Origin: Borreliella afzelii
GTDB lineage: Bacteria; Spirochaetota; Spirochaetia; Borreliales; Borreliaceae
Assembly: GCF_014202295.1 (NCBI RefSeq)
Contig: NZ_JACHGM010000001.1
Span: forward strand, 186,001 to 250,000
Length of the DNA stretch: 64,000 bases
Reading direction: 5' to 3'
Below the pieces are notes generated by a model. It saw nothing but the letters and a program-made list of their open reading frames with translations. It searched no databases and was not told the origin of the DNA. The position numbers and the translations under genes are program-made. Positions 1 through 8,332 of the stretch are shown here, piece after piece. Each line of letters begins with the position of its first letter. Positions within the stretch are counted from its first letter, which is position 1.

Positions 1-980
1 AAAAGAACACTAGAAAATATTATGCCAATCGGCGAATTATTCCCCATCAAAGAAACAGCTATCCCATTAAAACCAATTCCTTCCATGTAAGAAAGCTTGA
101 ATATAGATTTATTAACACCCATAATTTGAACAGCACCAGCAAGACCTGCAACAGCTGCTGAGAGAAACATTGAAAAGATTAGAACAGCTTTTACATTAAT
201 GCCCATACATCTTGAAGCTTCAATATTATTTCCCGTGGCATTTATTTTAAATCCAATAATAGTTTTATTAAGCAAAAACCATATTAAAATAGCAAAAATG
301 ATACCTAAAATTATTCCAAAATGAAGAGGAGCTTTTAAAAGTTCATTAATAAAAGGATGAGAAGCCCTATAAGCAAGACCTTCTGGTGAAAGCTTCCAAG
401 AGCCTAAAAAATCAATAAATGCACTCTCTTTAATGGACTTTGAAAAATCACTATTATCTCTTTTAATAAAACTAAAATCTAAAATTATATTATTCAAATG
501 AAACAATATCCAATTAAACATTATTCCTGAAATTACTTCACTAATATTGAATTTAGCTTTTAAATATCCAATTAAAATTCCTAAACTACCTGACGCTAAA
601 AAAGTAATAACAAAAATAGTAATTACATGCAAAATTGGGGGCAAATCAAGTAAAACCGCTGCTATTAAAGCAACAATAGATCCTAGCATAAACTGACCTT
701 CAACCCCAATATTAAAAAGACCTGTTTTTAAAGAAATACCAATAGAAAGGCCTGTAAAAATTAAAGGAGCTGCATAACTTAAAACATAACCTAAATGTTT
801 GGGAGACGAAAACATAATCTCTAGTATGATAAAATACATTCTAAAAGGAGAATAGCCAAACACTATTACCACTAAACCAACAATTAAAAATCCAACAAAT
901 AGAGCAAAAACACTTACAAATACTGAAGAATTTAAAAATTTCAATATAAATTTACTGCATACATTTTTACTACTTCTCAT
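1..980 (-). CDS. ABC transporter permease, sugar/nucleoside type (3' end outside window)
   Basis: This is the inner-membrane permease partner of the ATPase encoded just upstream. It starts with ATG at 980, directly after the TAA of that gene with no spacer, so the two are translationally linked. About 326 codons are visible and the frame is still open at the window edge. The translation begins MRSSKNV, followed by a strongly hydrophobic segment. It contains several further membrane stretches and the family-typical phrases GLFNIGVEGQ and GFKINATGNN, which place it in the BPD_transp_2 (RbsC-like) permease family. The B31 counterpart is annotated rbsC-1. Related spirochaete systems with Bmp/PnrA binding proteins import purine nucleosides, so the ribose/galactose label should be treated with caution. 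The substrate is not visible from the sequence. Confidence 0.85.
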   Translation of the reverse strand, partial: MRSSKNVCSKFILKFLNSSVFVSVFALFVGFLIVGLVVIVFGYSPFRMYFIILEIMFSSPKHLGYVLSYAAPLIFTGLSIGISLKTGLFNIGVEGQFMLGSIVALIAAVLLDLPPILHVITIFVITFLASGSLGILIGYLKAKFNISEVISGIMFNWILFHLNNIILDFSFIKRDNSDFSKSIKESAFIDFLGSWKLSPEGLAYRASHPFINELLKAPLHFGIILGIIFAILIWFLLNKTIIGFKINATGNNIEASRCMGINVKAVLIFSMFLSAAVAGLAGAVQIMGVNKSIFKLSYMEGIGFNGIAVSLMGNNSPIGIIFSSVL

Positions 981-2591
981 TTAGCTTAAACCTATCATCA
1001 TTTTACCAATAACATCAATATCAAAATTGTCTTCTAAAATACCTACTATCTTTCCATCATGCATCACAGCTATTCTGTCACAAACATTAACAAGTTCATC
1101 AAGTTCAAGAGAAACTAACAAAACAGATCTACCTGCATCTCTTTGCTCTATTATTCTTTTATAAATATTCTCAACAGCTCCAACATCAAGACCTCTTGTA
1201 GGTTGAATAGCCAAAAGAATATCTGGCTCTAAACTAACCTCGCGAGCAATAATAACCTTTTGCTGATTACCTCCAGATAAATATTTTACCTTATTAAAAA
1301 TATTTCTTGGTCTAATATCAAAATAATTTACAAGTTGGTTGCTCAATTTTTTTAAAATGTTAAGATCAAACCCTACAAATTGTTTTTTAACCTTATTAAA
1401 TTGTCTTTTAATAAAATTGAAAAAATTAAATTTTAAATCAAAATTATTCTTTGAATGATTTTTTTTAAATCTCAAATAATCAGGATTATCAAAGCTCTTA
1501 AGCCCAATATTTTGCATAACATTGAATTCTAAAATAAGACCGTGCCTCTGCCTGTCCGAAGGGATATTACCAATTTTTTTATCTATTATTTGCTTAATTG
1601 TTAAACCTTTTAAAGATTCTAAATTGCCCGAAGCATTTTTTTTAAAAATATCGCCCTTAAATATACTTTTTAAACCCAAAATTGCATCAACCAAATCCTC
1701 TTGGCCACTTCCCTCAATACCTGATATCCCAAGAATTTCACCATTTCTCAGATTAAGATTAACGTCTTTAACTTTTAAAATTCCTCTCTCATCTTTAATG
1801 CTTAAATTCTTTATTTCAAGAACATTAAAATGATTTTCAAATTGAATCTTAGATGAACGAAGTGCAATCTCTTTCCCTATCATTAATTTTGTAAGATCTC
1901 TGTCATCAATCTCAGCAATATTAACAGTTTTAACAGTCTTTCCAAGGCGCATAATTGTACATCGCTTTGCAATAGACCTAATTTCTTTTATTTTATGAGT
2001 AATAAGTATTACAGTATGACCCTCTTGAGTGAGCACCTTTAAAATATTCATAAAATCATCAACTTCACTTGGAGCAAGCACCGCAGTAGGTTCATCAAAA
2101 ATAATAATATCTGCATTTCGATAAAGAACTTTTAATATCTCTATTTTTTGTTCCATACCAACACTCAAATCTTCAACCTTTTTCTCTAAATCTATTTTTA
2201 AACCATACTTTTCTGAAAGATAATTTATTTTTCTTCTAGCTTGTTTGTAATCAATAAAACCAAATTTTGAATTTTCATATCCTAGAATAATATTCTGAAC
2301 AGCAGTAAATTGTGGAATTAACATAAAATGTTGAAAAACCATTCCAATCCCATTTCGAATAGCCTCACTTGAATCCTTAAAGCTTACTTCTTGACCTTTT
2401 AAAATAATTCGACCGCTATTTACTTGATGAATTCCATAAATAGTCTTCATTAGAGTGGTCTTTCCAGCACCATTTTCTCCAAGAATAGCATGAACTTCGC
2501 CTGCCTTAAATTTAATAGAAACATCATCATTGGCAATAAAATCGCCGTACTTTTTTGTAATATTTTCTAATACTAATATATCTTCTCTCAT
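981..2591 (-). CDS. mglA: Sugar/nucleoside ABC transporter ATPase (MglA/RbsA family)
   Basis: This cytoplasmic protein carries two ABC nucleotide-binding domains fused in tandem and energises the permease encoded next. The first domain is canonical: Walker A GENGAGKTT near residue 40, signature LSVGMEQK near 145, Walker B IIIFDEPTAV near 160. The second has a degenerate Walker A (GIEGSGQEDL) but a good signature (LSGGNQQK, near 438) and QPTRGLDVGA, which is usual for RbsA/MglA proteins where one site is weak. Between PSDRQRHG (near 343) and the second signature lie about 95 residues. That is longer than I remember for E. coli RbsA, and the extra part is rich in Asn, Lys and Phe. No binding-protein gene is adjacent; in Lyme spirochaetes the Bmp lipoproteins are candidates (established in general, inferred here). 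Confidence 0.9.
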   Translation of the reverse strand: MREDILVLENITKKYGDFIANDDVSIKFKAGEVHAILGENGAGKTTLMKTIYGIHQVNSGRIILKGQEVSFKDSSEAIRNGIGMVFQHFMLIPQFTAVQNIILGYENSKFGFIDYKQARRKINYLSEKYGLKIDLEKKVEDLSVGMEQKIEILKVLYRNADIIIFDEPTAVLAPSEVDDFMNILKVLTQEGHTVILITHKIKEIRSIAKRCTIMRLGKTVKTVNIAEIDDRDLTKLMIGKEIALRSSKIQFENHFNVLEIKNLSIKDERGILKVKDVNLNLRNGEILGISGIEGSGQEDLVDAILGLKSIFKGDIFKKNASGNLESLKGLTIKQIIDKKIGNIPSDRQRHGLILEFNVMQNIGLKSFDNPDYLRFKKNHSKNNFDLKFNFFNFIKRQFNKVKKQFVGFDLNILKKLSNQLVNYFDIRPRNIFNKVKYLSGGNQQKVIIAREVSLEPDILLAIQPTRGLDVGAVENIYKRIIEQRDAGRSVLLVSLELDELVNVCDRIAVMHDGKIVGILEDNFDIDVIGKMMIGLS

Positions 2592-2833
2592 TAAGATTCA
2601 ACCCTAATAAATATCAAACACAAATGACTTACAATATTCTATTCTAATGAAATATAATAAAACTTAAAATTTATATTTTCAATAACATTTTTATATTTTA
2701 ATAAACAAAATAAATTATTTATAAAAATTAATTACTAGTAAATAAAAAATGCTTAAAATATAAAAACCTTAATAAAGAAAACAAATTAATGATAAAATAA
2801 AAGAATGACTAAACATTTATAAAAGAGAGTACT

Positions 2834-3496
2834 ATGAAAATCAAAGCCTGTATTTTTGATATGGATGGAACCCTGGTAAATAGCATCTTGGATATTGCAT
2901 TCTCAATGAATTCTGCTCTTTCAAACTTAGGATACAATAAAATCGAACTAAATAAATTCAATGCCCTTGTTGGAAGAGGATTTAACAAGTTTGTAATAGA
3001 TACTCTAAAGCTATTATCTCTTGAATATAATAATCCTAATTTACAAAACAAACTTTACAAAGAATTTGTAAAAGAATACAATAAAAACCTTTCATCTCAA
3101 ACACAACCATACGAAAACATAAAAACTCTTCTAGAAAATATGAATAAACTTAATATTCCAATTGGGATTTTAAGTAATAAAAATCACGAAGAATTAATAA
3201 CTCTGGTAAAAAATATTTTTGGAAATATATTTTTTTTTGAAATCAGAGGTTGTTCAAAAAAATTTCCACCAAAGCCAGATCCTGAGAATGCTCTTGATAT
3301 GATATTAGAATTAAATGTTAGAAAAGAAGAAATTGCATATATTGGAGACAGTGATGTAGACATGTTAACTGCAATAAACGCTGGATTTATGCCAATAGGG
3401 GTTTCTTGGGGATTTAGAAGTGTTCAAGAATTAAAACAAAATGGAGCAAAATACATACTCCATAATCCACTTGAGCTATTGGACCTAATCAAATGA
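2834..3496 (+). CDS. gph: HAD-family phosphatase, phosphoglycolate phosphatase-like
   Basis: This is a cytoplasmic haloacid-dehalogenase-fold phosphatase of 220 residues, the usual length for Gph. Motif I is FDMDGTLVNS at residues 8-17, with two aspartates acting as nucleophile and acid/base. Motif II is the LSNKNH region. Lys and the acidic motif III appear as KPDPENAL and YIGDSDVDM. The helical cap lies between motifs I and II. The start at 2834 is preceded by GAGAG about 7 bases upstream. It heads a four-gene run in which every stop overlaps the next start, so it is probably co-transcribed with three uncharacterised genes. HAD substrates cannot be read from sequence; PpaX-like pyrophosphatase or sugar-phosphatase activity is also possible. 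Confidence 0.8.
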   Translation: MKIKACIFDMDGTLVNSILDIAFSMNSALSNLGYNKIELNKFNALVGRGFNKFVIDTLKLLSLEYNNPNLQNKLYKEFVKEYNKNLSSQTQPYENIKTLLENMNKLNIPIGILSNKNHEELITLVKNIFGNIFFFEIRGCSKKFPPKPDPENALDMILELNVRKEEIAYIGDSDVDMLTAINAGFMPIGVSWGFRSVQELKQNGAKYILHNPLELLDLIK

Positions 3497-4356
3497 ATAT
3501 AAAACCATATTTTCCTTACATATATCATTACCTATTCAATCATGAAAGCATAAAAAGTTTATCTGCTATAGAAAAAGAAATTGAAATACTCAGCTATTTA
3601 AAGGAAAACAAAAAAACTATTACTACATTCATCAAGAATGATTTTGAGTCAGAACTAAAAGATCTAATTCAATACGTTAAAGATAAAACAGATATAATGA
3701 TTACACCATTTGTTTTGTCTGGCATTGAGGCTATTGATTTTAACATTGTAAAGCCTCTTTTTACCAAAGAATTAACAAAAAACGACTTAAATTTGATATT
3801 TAACTTCGTTAAAGTCAATTCATCTTTAAGAAAAGAATTCTTTTATAATTTTAATACTATAAGCAATGGATACATTACTTTTTACATAAATAAACTATTT
3901 GAAGGAAAAAACTCTTATACAATATATTTAATACAAAAGGAAAATAAAGCCCTTTATTCATCAGACATCATAAAAAATTATATAAAGATATTACTTCTCT
4001 TGAAAGTATTGGTAATTAAATACTGCTTTGAAAAAGGAATCGAATTGACTATTAAAAATATCGAATCGACTTCAAAAGCAATAAGCAATGATACTGATTT
4101 TCTAGACGAAAAAACAGCCAAACTCATAATTGAAAGCTTTTTTAAATATGAAATTTTGCAAACAATGTCTCCAATTTCAACATTAATTGCTATTTTTTCA
4201 GCCAGAGCAAGAATTCCAAAATATAAAAATAATCCCGTCAAAGGTTTTATTGGGTATGATGAAAGTTGGTTTTCAATAAAACAATCAGGCTCTAGAGAAT
4301 ATGATTCAAGAATAATCAAAGAATTATTAGAAATAGCTAAGGGAAATAAATGGTAA
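3493..4356 (+). CDS. Uncharacterised cytoplasmic protein in the gph operon
   Basis: I do not recognise a family for this 287-residue protein. The start ATG overlaps the stop of the phosphatase gene by 4 bases (ATGA), indicating translational coupling. There is no signal peptide. The protein looks mostly helical and is rich in Lys, Ile and Asn, with one moderately hydrophobic stretch (IKILLLLKVLVIKYC) near residue 165. That stretch could be a buried helix instead of a membrane span. The last 50 residues hold a more polar, Gly/Ser-containing tail (GFIGYDESWFSIKQSG). It overlaps the next gene by 7 bases. Its setting between a phosphatase and a sensor-like membrane protein suggests a shared process, but no function can be assigned. 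Confidence 0.75.
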   Translation: MNIKPYFPYIYHYLFNHESIKSLSAIEKEIEILSYLKENKKTITTFIKNDFESELKDLIQYVKDKTDIMITPFVLSGIEAIDFNIVKPLFTKELTKNDLNLIFNFVKVNSSLRKEFFYNFNTISNGYITFYINKLFEGKNSYTIYLIQKENKALYSSDIIKNYIKILLLLKVLVIKYCFEKGIELTIKNIESTSKAISNDTDFLDEKTAKLIIESFFKYEILQTMSPISTLIAIFSARARIPKYKNNPVKGFIGYDESWFSIKQSGSREYDSRIIKELLEIAKGNKW

Positions 4357-5396
4357 AAAAATTTTCGATTTTTTTAAAAGCAATAATAATTTTTTCAATA
4401 TTTGAACTTTTAATCGAAGAACTCTCAATAATTCTTTTTTTACCATACAAAATACGATTTGCACTAATATTTCTTGGGTTTCTATTTGATACAATTTTTA
4501 TTTTCATTTTTTTATACAAAATAACCAAAGCTTACCTTTCCCAAAGATTGGAAATCTACGTTAGAAACAATCTATTCTTCGATATAATTCACTGCCTTAT
4601 CCCTTTAGTATTTTACAGTTCATATCAACTTAAAAACATAATTGTTACCCACGAAACCATATTAAATCCAATAATGCTGTCACTTTTCAAATTGAGATTT
4701 TTAAGACTTCTTAGGTTTAACGATCTAATAATAGAAATCTATTACAATTCAAAAGAAAAGAACCTAATACTAACAGCATTTGCTAGAACATTTTCAATGA
4801 GCTTATTAATACCATTTACATTTTTTATAATAATATCAAGCTCAAAAATTGTAAATTCAATACCAGAAAAACAAGAATTTAATATTATTAAAAATATATC
4901 AATAATAAATGAAAAAGCTTACATTAAAGAAAAATATCCCTTCATCTTAATAATCAAGGAAAAAGAAGACATAATATACTCAAAATCAGACGAAATATTT
5001 GTTTACTACAGTCCTAGTGAATACAGAGTAATAGAAATAGAAAAGACAAAATTTTATATAGATAAATATTTGCAAAGAAAAAGCGACTCTATTCTTGGAA
5101 TTTTTCTATTTGCATTGTTTGCATCATTTACCATTTTTTTAATGAATTTTTATAAATTTTTCAAGGCAAGCTTTTTAAATCCTATTATTCTAATGACAAA
5201 AATTTTACAAGACCCATTAGAATATCGAAAAATTCAAATTCCTTTTACTTTAAGCGAAGAAAAAGTATATGAACTTGCAAAATCATTTAACAATCTTCTA
5301 CTAAAAGAAAAACTAAATTCAAAGCGAAAAAGCAAAATACCTTTAGAAATTGAAAAAGTAAAAAAAATAATTAATAAAAATCAGGAATTAAAATGA
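4350..5396 (+). CDS. Membrane protein with voltage-sensor-like N-terminus and HAMP-like C-terminus
   Basis: This 348-residue inner-membrane protein has hydrophobic segments near residues 4-32, 38-58 and 76-93. A fourth, Arg-rich helix (KLRFLRLLRF, Arg at 116, 119 and 122) follows, then a fifth segment near 145-165. The every-third-residue arginines and an Asp in the third segment resemble S3-S4 of voltage-sensor domains. A mostly charged region of about 85 residues, presumably periplasmic, precedes another membrane span near 250-272. After it comes a segment beginning NPIILMTKIL and ending ELAKSFNNLL, which looks like a HAMP linker. I see no kinase, cyclase or methyl-accepting output domain. 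The start has AAGGGA upstream and overlaps the previous stop. Sensor function is inferred. Confidence 0.75.
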   Translation: MVKKFSIFLKAIIIFSIFELLIEELSIILFLPYKIRFALIFLGFLFDTIFIFIFLYKITKAYLSQRLEIYVRNNLFFDIIHCLIPLVFYSSYQLKNIIVTHETILNPIMLSLFKLRFLRLLRFNDLIIEIYYNSKEKNLILTAFARTFSMSLLIPFTFFIIISSSKIVNSIPEKQEFNIIKNISIINEKAYIKEKYPFILIIKEKEDIIYSKSDEIFVYYSPSEYRVIEIEKTKFYIDKYLQRKSDSILGIFLFALFASFTIFLMNFYKFFKASFLNPIILMTKILQDPLEYRKIQIPFTLSEEKVYELAKSFNNLLLKEKLNSKRKSKIPLEIEKVKKIINKNQELK

Positions 5397-5899
5397 AAAG
5401 CCCAATAATTACAATGCTATTTACATTATTAAATTTTCCACTTAATGCTAGACTTTTGGACCTCTCAATTGAAAAAAAAGTAAACGAAGAAATAAAACAA
5501 TATTCATCTTTTAATTTAATTTTAGAAAAAGAATACTATACTAATTTTCCAACAAGCGAAATAGAAAAAAATATTTATAAACTAACCGAACATTTTGTAA
5601 AAAGCATAATGATCAATAAAACTGACTATAGCTTATTAAATTTAAACTACAAAGAAGCAAATAAATACCTAATTCAAAGCGAACTTATTGATACCAAATT
5701 TTTAAAATATAAAATATTTAAAATTAAAAATATAAATGGGAATCTTAAAAGCTATTCACTAATATACACAAAAAAAGGATTTTACAAATTAGAACTTTAC
5801 ATAGAAAATAATACAGAACCTATAAAAATATTAAACCTTAACATTACTTATTTTTTAAAGAATTCAGATAAAATAAGTAATGAAATGATTTTTTTCTAA
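5393..5899 (+). CDS. Uncharacterised secreted or periplasmic protein
   Basis: This is the last gene of the four-gene overlapping run; its ATG overlaps the upstream stop by 4 bases. The 168-residue product starts with a short signal-like segment (MKSPIITMLFTLLNF, then PLNARLLDLS), so export to the periplasm is likely, though the cleavage site is not clear-cut. The remainder is polar and rich in Lys, Asn, Ile and Tyr. It ends in alternating hydrophobic/polar stretches that suggest beta strands (YSLIYTKKGFYKLELYIEN). No cysteine or lipobox is present, so it is not a lipoprotein. I recognise no family. Its position after a membrane protein with an extracytoplasmic loop would suit a partner for that loop, which is speculation. 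Confidence 0.7.
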   Translation: MKSPIITMLFTLLNFPLNARLLDLSIEKKVNEEIKQYSSFNLILEKEYYTNFPTSEIEKNIYKLTEHFVKSIMINKTDYSLLNLNYKEANKYLIQSELIDTKFLKYKIFKIKNINGNLKSYSLIYTKKGFYKLELYIENNTEPIKILNLNITYFLKNSDKISNEMIFF

Positions 5900-5947
5900 A
5901 AGAATAAAAATAATAAAATTAAAGCTTGAGCTGTTTTTATAAACAAG

Positions 5948-6388
5948 TTATTTAACAAACACAGACATTACTCTTTGGAGAACCTTTGCTCTATCTAATG
6001 GTTTAACAATAAATGTTTTAGCTCCTTTTATTAAGCAATCTTTAACTAATTGTTCTTTGCCTAAAGCAGATATCATTATCACTCTAGCATTTTTATCAAA
6101 TTCCATAATATTAGAAAGACAAGTTATTCCATCCATTTTGGGCATGGTAATATCAAGAGTGACAATATCAATATTAGGATAATGATTCTTGTATTTTATT
6201 ACGGCTTCCTCTCCATCAGCTGCTGTATCAATAATATTAAAACCCTCTGATGTAAAAATTTGTGTAAGCTGCTTTACGGTAAAAACAGAATCGTCAACAA
6301 TCAAAACATTAAAGGGAATGCCTGTATCATAATTGATTCCTCTAGGCTTAGATGAAGAATCTGCAGCAATTGTAGTCTTTTGAATCAT
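5948..6388 (-). CDS. cheY3: Chemotaxis response regulator CheY3
   Basis: This single-domain receiver protein of 146 residues binds the flagellar switch when phosphorylated by CheA. The acidic pocket is VDDS (Asp32-Asp33) and the phospho-acceptor is Asp79 in VTLDITMPKMDG. The conserved Ser/Thr lies in MISALGK and the conserved Lys in FIVKPLDR. About 25 extra residues precede the fold compared with E. coli CheY. A good ribosome binding site (GAGAGG) lies upstream of the ATG at 6388. It is the last gene of the flaA-cheA2-cheW3-cheX-cheY3 operon, separated from cheX by 39 bases. In B. burgdorferi CheY3 is the CheY required for chemotaxis (established knowledge). Confidence 0.95.
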   Translation of the reverse strand: MIQKTTIAADSSSKPRGINYDTGIPFNVLIVDDSVFTVKQLTQIFTSEGFNIIDTAADGEEAVIKYKNHYPNIDIVTLDITMPKMDGITCLSNIMEFDKNARVIMISALGKEQLVKDCLIKGAKTFIVKPLDRAKVLQRVMSVFVK

Positions 6389-6427
6389 ATTAACCTCTCT
6401 TTTCTAATAAAAAGAATTTTTTTCATA

Positions 6428-6913
6428 TCAAACCCTCTCTCTTATTGCAATATTAACTTCTATAATTTTACCATCAGGCAAAGAAAAAGGAACAATTAAA
6501 GCCTCAGAACCTTTATTACTTATTTTCATATTTTCTCCATAAATAAAAGCGGGTGGAGTTATATCAAATACAAAGCCTTTGGCATGCAAAGTAGTAACAA
6601 AATTTCCAGCAATAATGTTGCCAACTTCGGTGAGAGTTGCAGCAACCATCTCTTTTGTTTCCTCATCATCAAAATCGCAATATTCTTCAAAATTTAACTT
6701 AGAAGCAACAAAAAGAGCTGTTTCTATATCCATATCAATAATTATACTACCCTCAACAGATCCAGCAAGTCCTACTATTACAGAAACACCTTTTATCTTT
6801 TGATTTATCGATTTAAGCCCTGGTTTACCCATTTCTATATTCTCAACAAGTAACATATCTCTTAAAACCGAAGAAGCGGCATCCAAAAATGGCTCTATAT
6901 AATCTATTCTCAT
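6428..6913 (-). CDS. cheX: CheY-P phosphatase CheX
   Basis: This 161-residue cytoplasmic phosphatase dephosphorylates CheY-P. It shows the CheX/CheC signature in TEVGNIIAGN, in which Glu96 and Asn99 form the ExxN active-site pair. A CheX fold is also supported by the repeated G-S-hydrophobic strands (GLAGSVEGSIIID). Unlike CheC it has a single such motif, which agrees with the dimeric CheX family. The start ATG at 6913 is preceded by AAAGGAGA. It sits 11 bases after cheW3 and just before cheY3, so the phosphatase and its substrate are made from one message. Spirochaetes lack CheZ, and CheX fills that role (established for B. burgdorferi). Confidence 0.93.
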   Translation of the reverse strand: MRIDYIEPFLDAASSVLRDMLLVENIEMGKPGLKSINQKIKGVSVIVGLAGSVEGSIIIDMDIETALFVASKLNFEEYCDFDDEETKEMVAATLTEVGNIIAGNFVTTLHAKGFVFDITPPAFIYGENMKISNKGSEALIVPFSLPDGKIIEVNIAIRERV

Positions 6914-6924
6914 TAATTTCTCCT

Positions 6925-8325
6925 TTAGACTCTCCTGTACAAGTTAAAATATTTTGTAGATTTTTCTTTTATAAAAATATCATTATTTTTAAGTTCTTCA
7001 TTATCTCCTAAAAACAAAAGAGCCCCTTTAATAGTTTTGGAAGCAATAATATTCAAAATTAAAATTTGATCTTTACTATCTAAGAAACATAAAACATCTT
7101 TTAAAAAAACCATTCCCAAATGATCAGGCAAATCTGAAAAAAGAGCATCAGAATATTCAAATAAAACGTTATTAAGAATTTCTGACTTAAATTTATAAAC
7201 TCCAGGACTTTGTTCAAAAGAGTTCCTACGATAAATTTCACTAATACCAATTTCTGACTCTGAAAAAATCAACCTGGAAGTTTCAACCACTTTTGATAAA
7301 TCATTATCAATAGCTGTCAACTTAAATGGTCCTACATAATACTCAGACAAAGCGTTAACTAGGGCCATAGTCTCCCTTCCATTACCGCAACCAATTTCTA
7401 ATATATTGAAAATAGAATTCAAATTATCCATAAAATTTAAGCGATTCTTAACAATTTCATTTTGAAATTCTTCCAAACAATCAGCTCCCCATAGATTTCC
7501 TGATGATTTTGAATAAAATTCATTTAAAAAACTATCGTAAGGCAAGCAATCAGTATCAACCATATTAAATTTTACTCCAACTTTTTCTAAAAACACATCA
7601 TTTACTAAAGAAGCATTAAACGAGAATTTCAAAAGATTTTTTTTAATATTCTCCAAATTAAAAGCTGCAATATTGTTTACAGTTGAATTTTCATTATTAT
7701 TAGTATTTTTTGAAAAACCATTATTAGATAAATTACTTTTAGCATTCTCCAGGATATCTAAATTACCACAATCGTCTACAAAATCGGTTTTTTCAACAAA
7801 ATTTTGACCGGAGGTTAAAACCCTTTCTTCTTCGCCATAATTAAAAATTTTAAAAACATCAAGAAGTATATAAAGTTTTTCGTTATAATCTACAACGCCT
7901 TTTATATAGTTTATTAAAGAATCTTGAGATAAAACTGGATGTGGATCTTGAATAAGACTAGAATCTATTGAAAAAACATTATTAATTTTATCAACAATCA
8001 CCCCTATAAGAAGGTCTTTATGTTTTAAAACCATAATATCTTCAAGATCTTTTTTATTAAATTCCAAATTAAACATTATTCTAAGATCTATAATAGGAAT
8101 TATTTCGCCTCGTAAATTATCAAGCCCAGCTACATATTTTTTGGCATTCGGAACATAAGTAAAATTACTAGATTTTCTAATTTCTTTAACCTGCATAATG
8201 TCTACTAAATAATGATCCGATCCAAGCTCAAAAGAAACAACCTTAAAATCAAAATTGGTCAATTTAGAATTACTATTTTTATCATCTAAAATTTTGGGTC
8301 CAAAATAAATTTCTTTTATCTGCAC
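6925..8325 (-). CDS. cheW3: CheW3: CheW scaffold domain fused to a CheR/methyltransferase-like domain
   Basis: This 466-residue coupling protein links chemoreceptors to CheA. Residues about 25-165 form a CheW domain (KVVSFELGSDHYLVDI, GLDNLRGEIIPIIDLR, LIGVIVDKI). A low-complexity Asn/Ser-rich linker follows. The C-terminal part, from about residue 270, resembles a CheR methyltransferase: YSKSSGNLWG, then the SAM-site-like ILEIGCGNGRE, then LTAIDNDL. A CheW with a CheR-like tail is known from spirochaete arrays. Whether the domain still methylates is unknown, and it may be structural. Translation starts at GTG 8325, with TAAGGAG about 10 bases upstream. cheA2 ends only 7 bases before it, so the two are tightly linked. 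Confidence 0.88.
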   Translation of the reverse strand: MQIKEIYFGPKILDDKNSNSKLTNFDFKVVSFELGSDHYLVDIMQVKEIRKSSNFTYVPNAKKYVAGLDNLRGEIIPIIDLRIMFNLEFNKKDLEDIMVLKHKDLLIGVIVDKINNVFSIDSSLIQDPHPVLSQDSLINYIKGVVDYNEKLYILLDVFKIFNYGEEERVLTSGQNFVEKTDFVDDCGNLDILENAKSNLSNNGFSKNTNNNENSTVNNIAAFNLENIKKNLLKFSFNASLVNDVFLEKVGVKFNMVDTDCLPYDSFLNEFYSKSSGNLWGADCLEEFQNEIVKNRLNFMDNLNSIFNILEIGCGNGRETMALVNALSEYYVGPFKLTAIDNDLSKVVETSRLIFSESEIGISEIYRRNSFEQSPGVYKFKSEILNNVLFEYSDALFSDLPDHLGMVFLKDVLCFLDSKDQILILNIIASKTIKGALLFLGDNEELKNNDIFIKEKSTKYFNLYRRV

Positions 8326-8332
8326 AAGAGAT

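Noticed and set aside
5920-5945. AGC-TTGA-GCT mini-hairpin followed by T residues after the gene ending at 5899
   Set aside because: The stem is only 3-4 bp, too weak to call a terminator with confidence.
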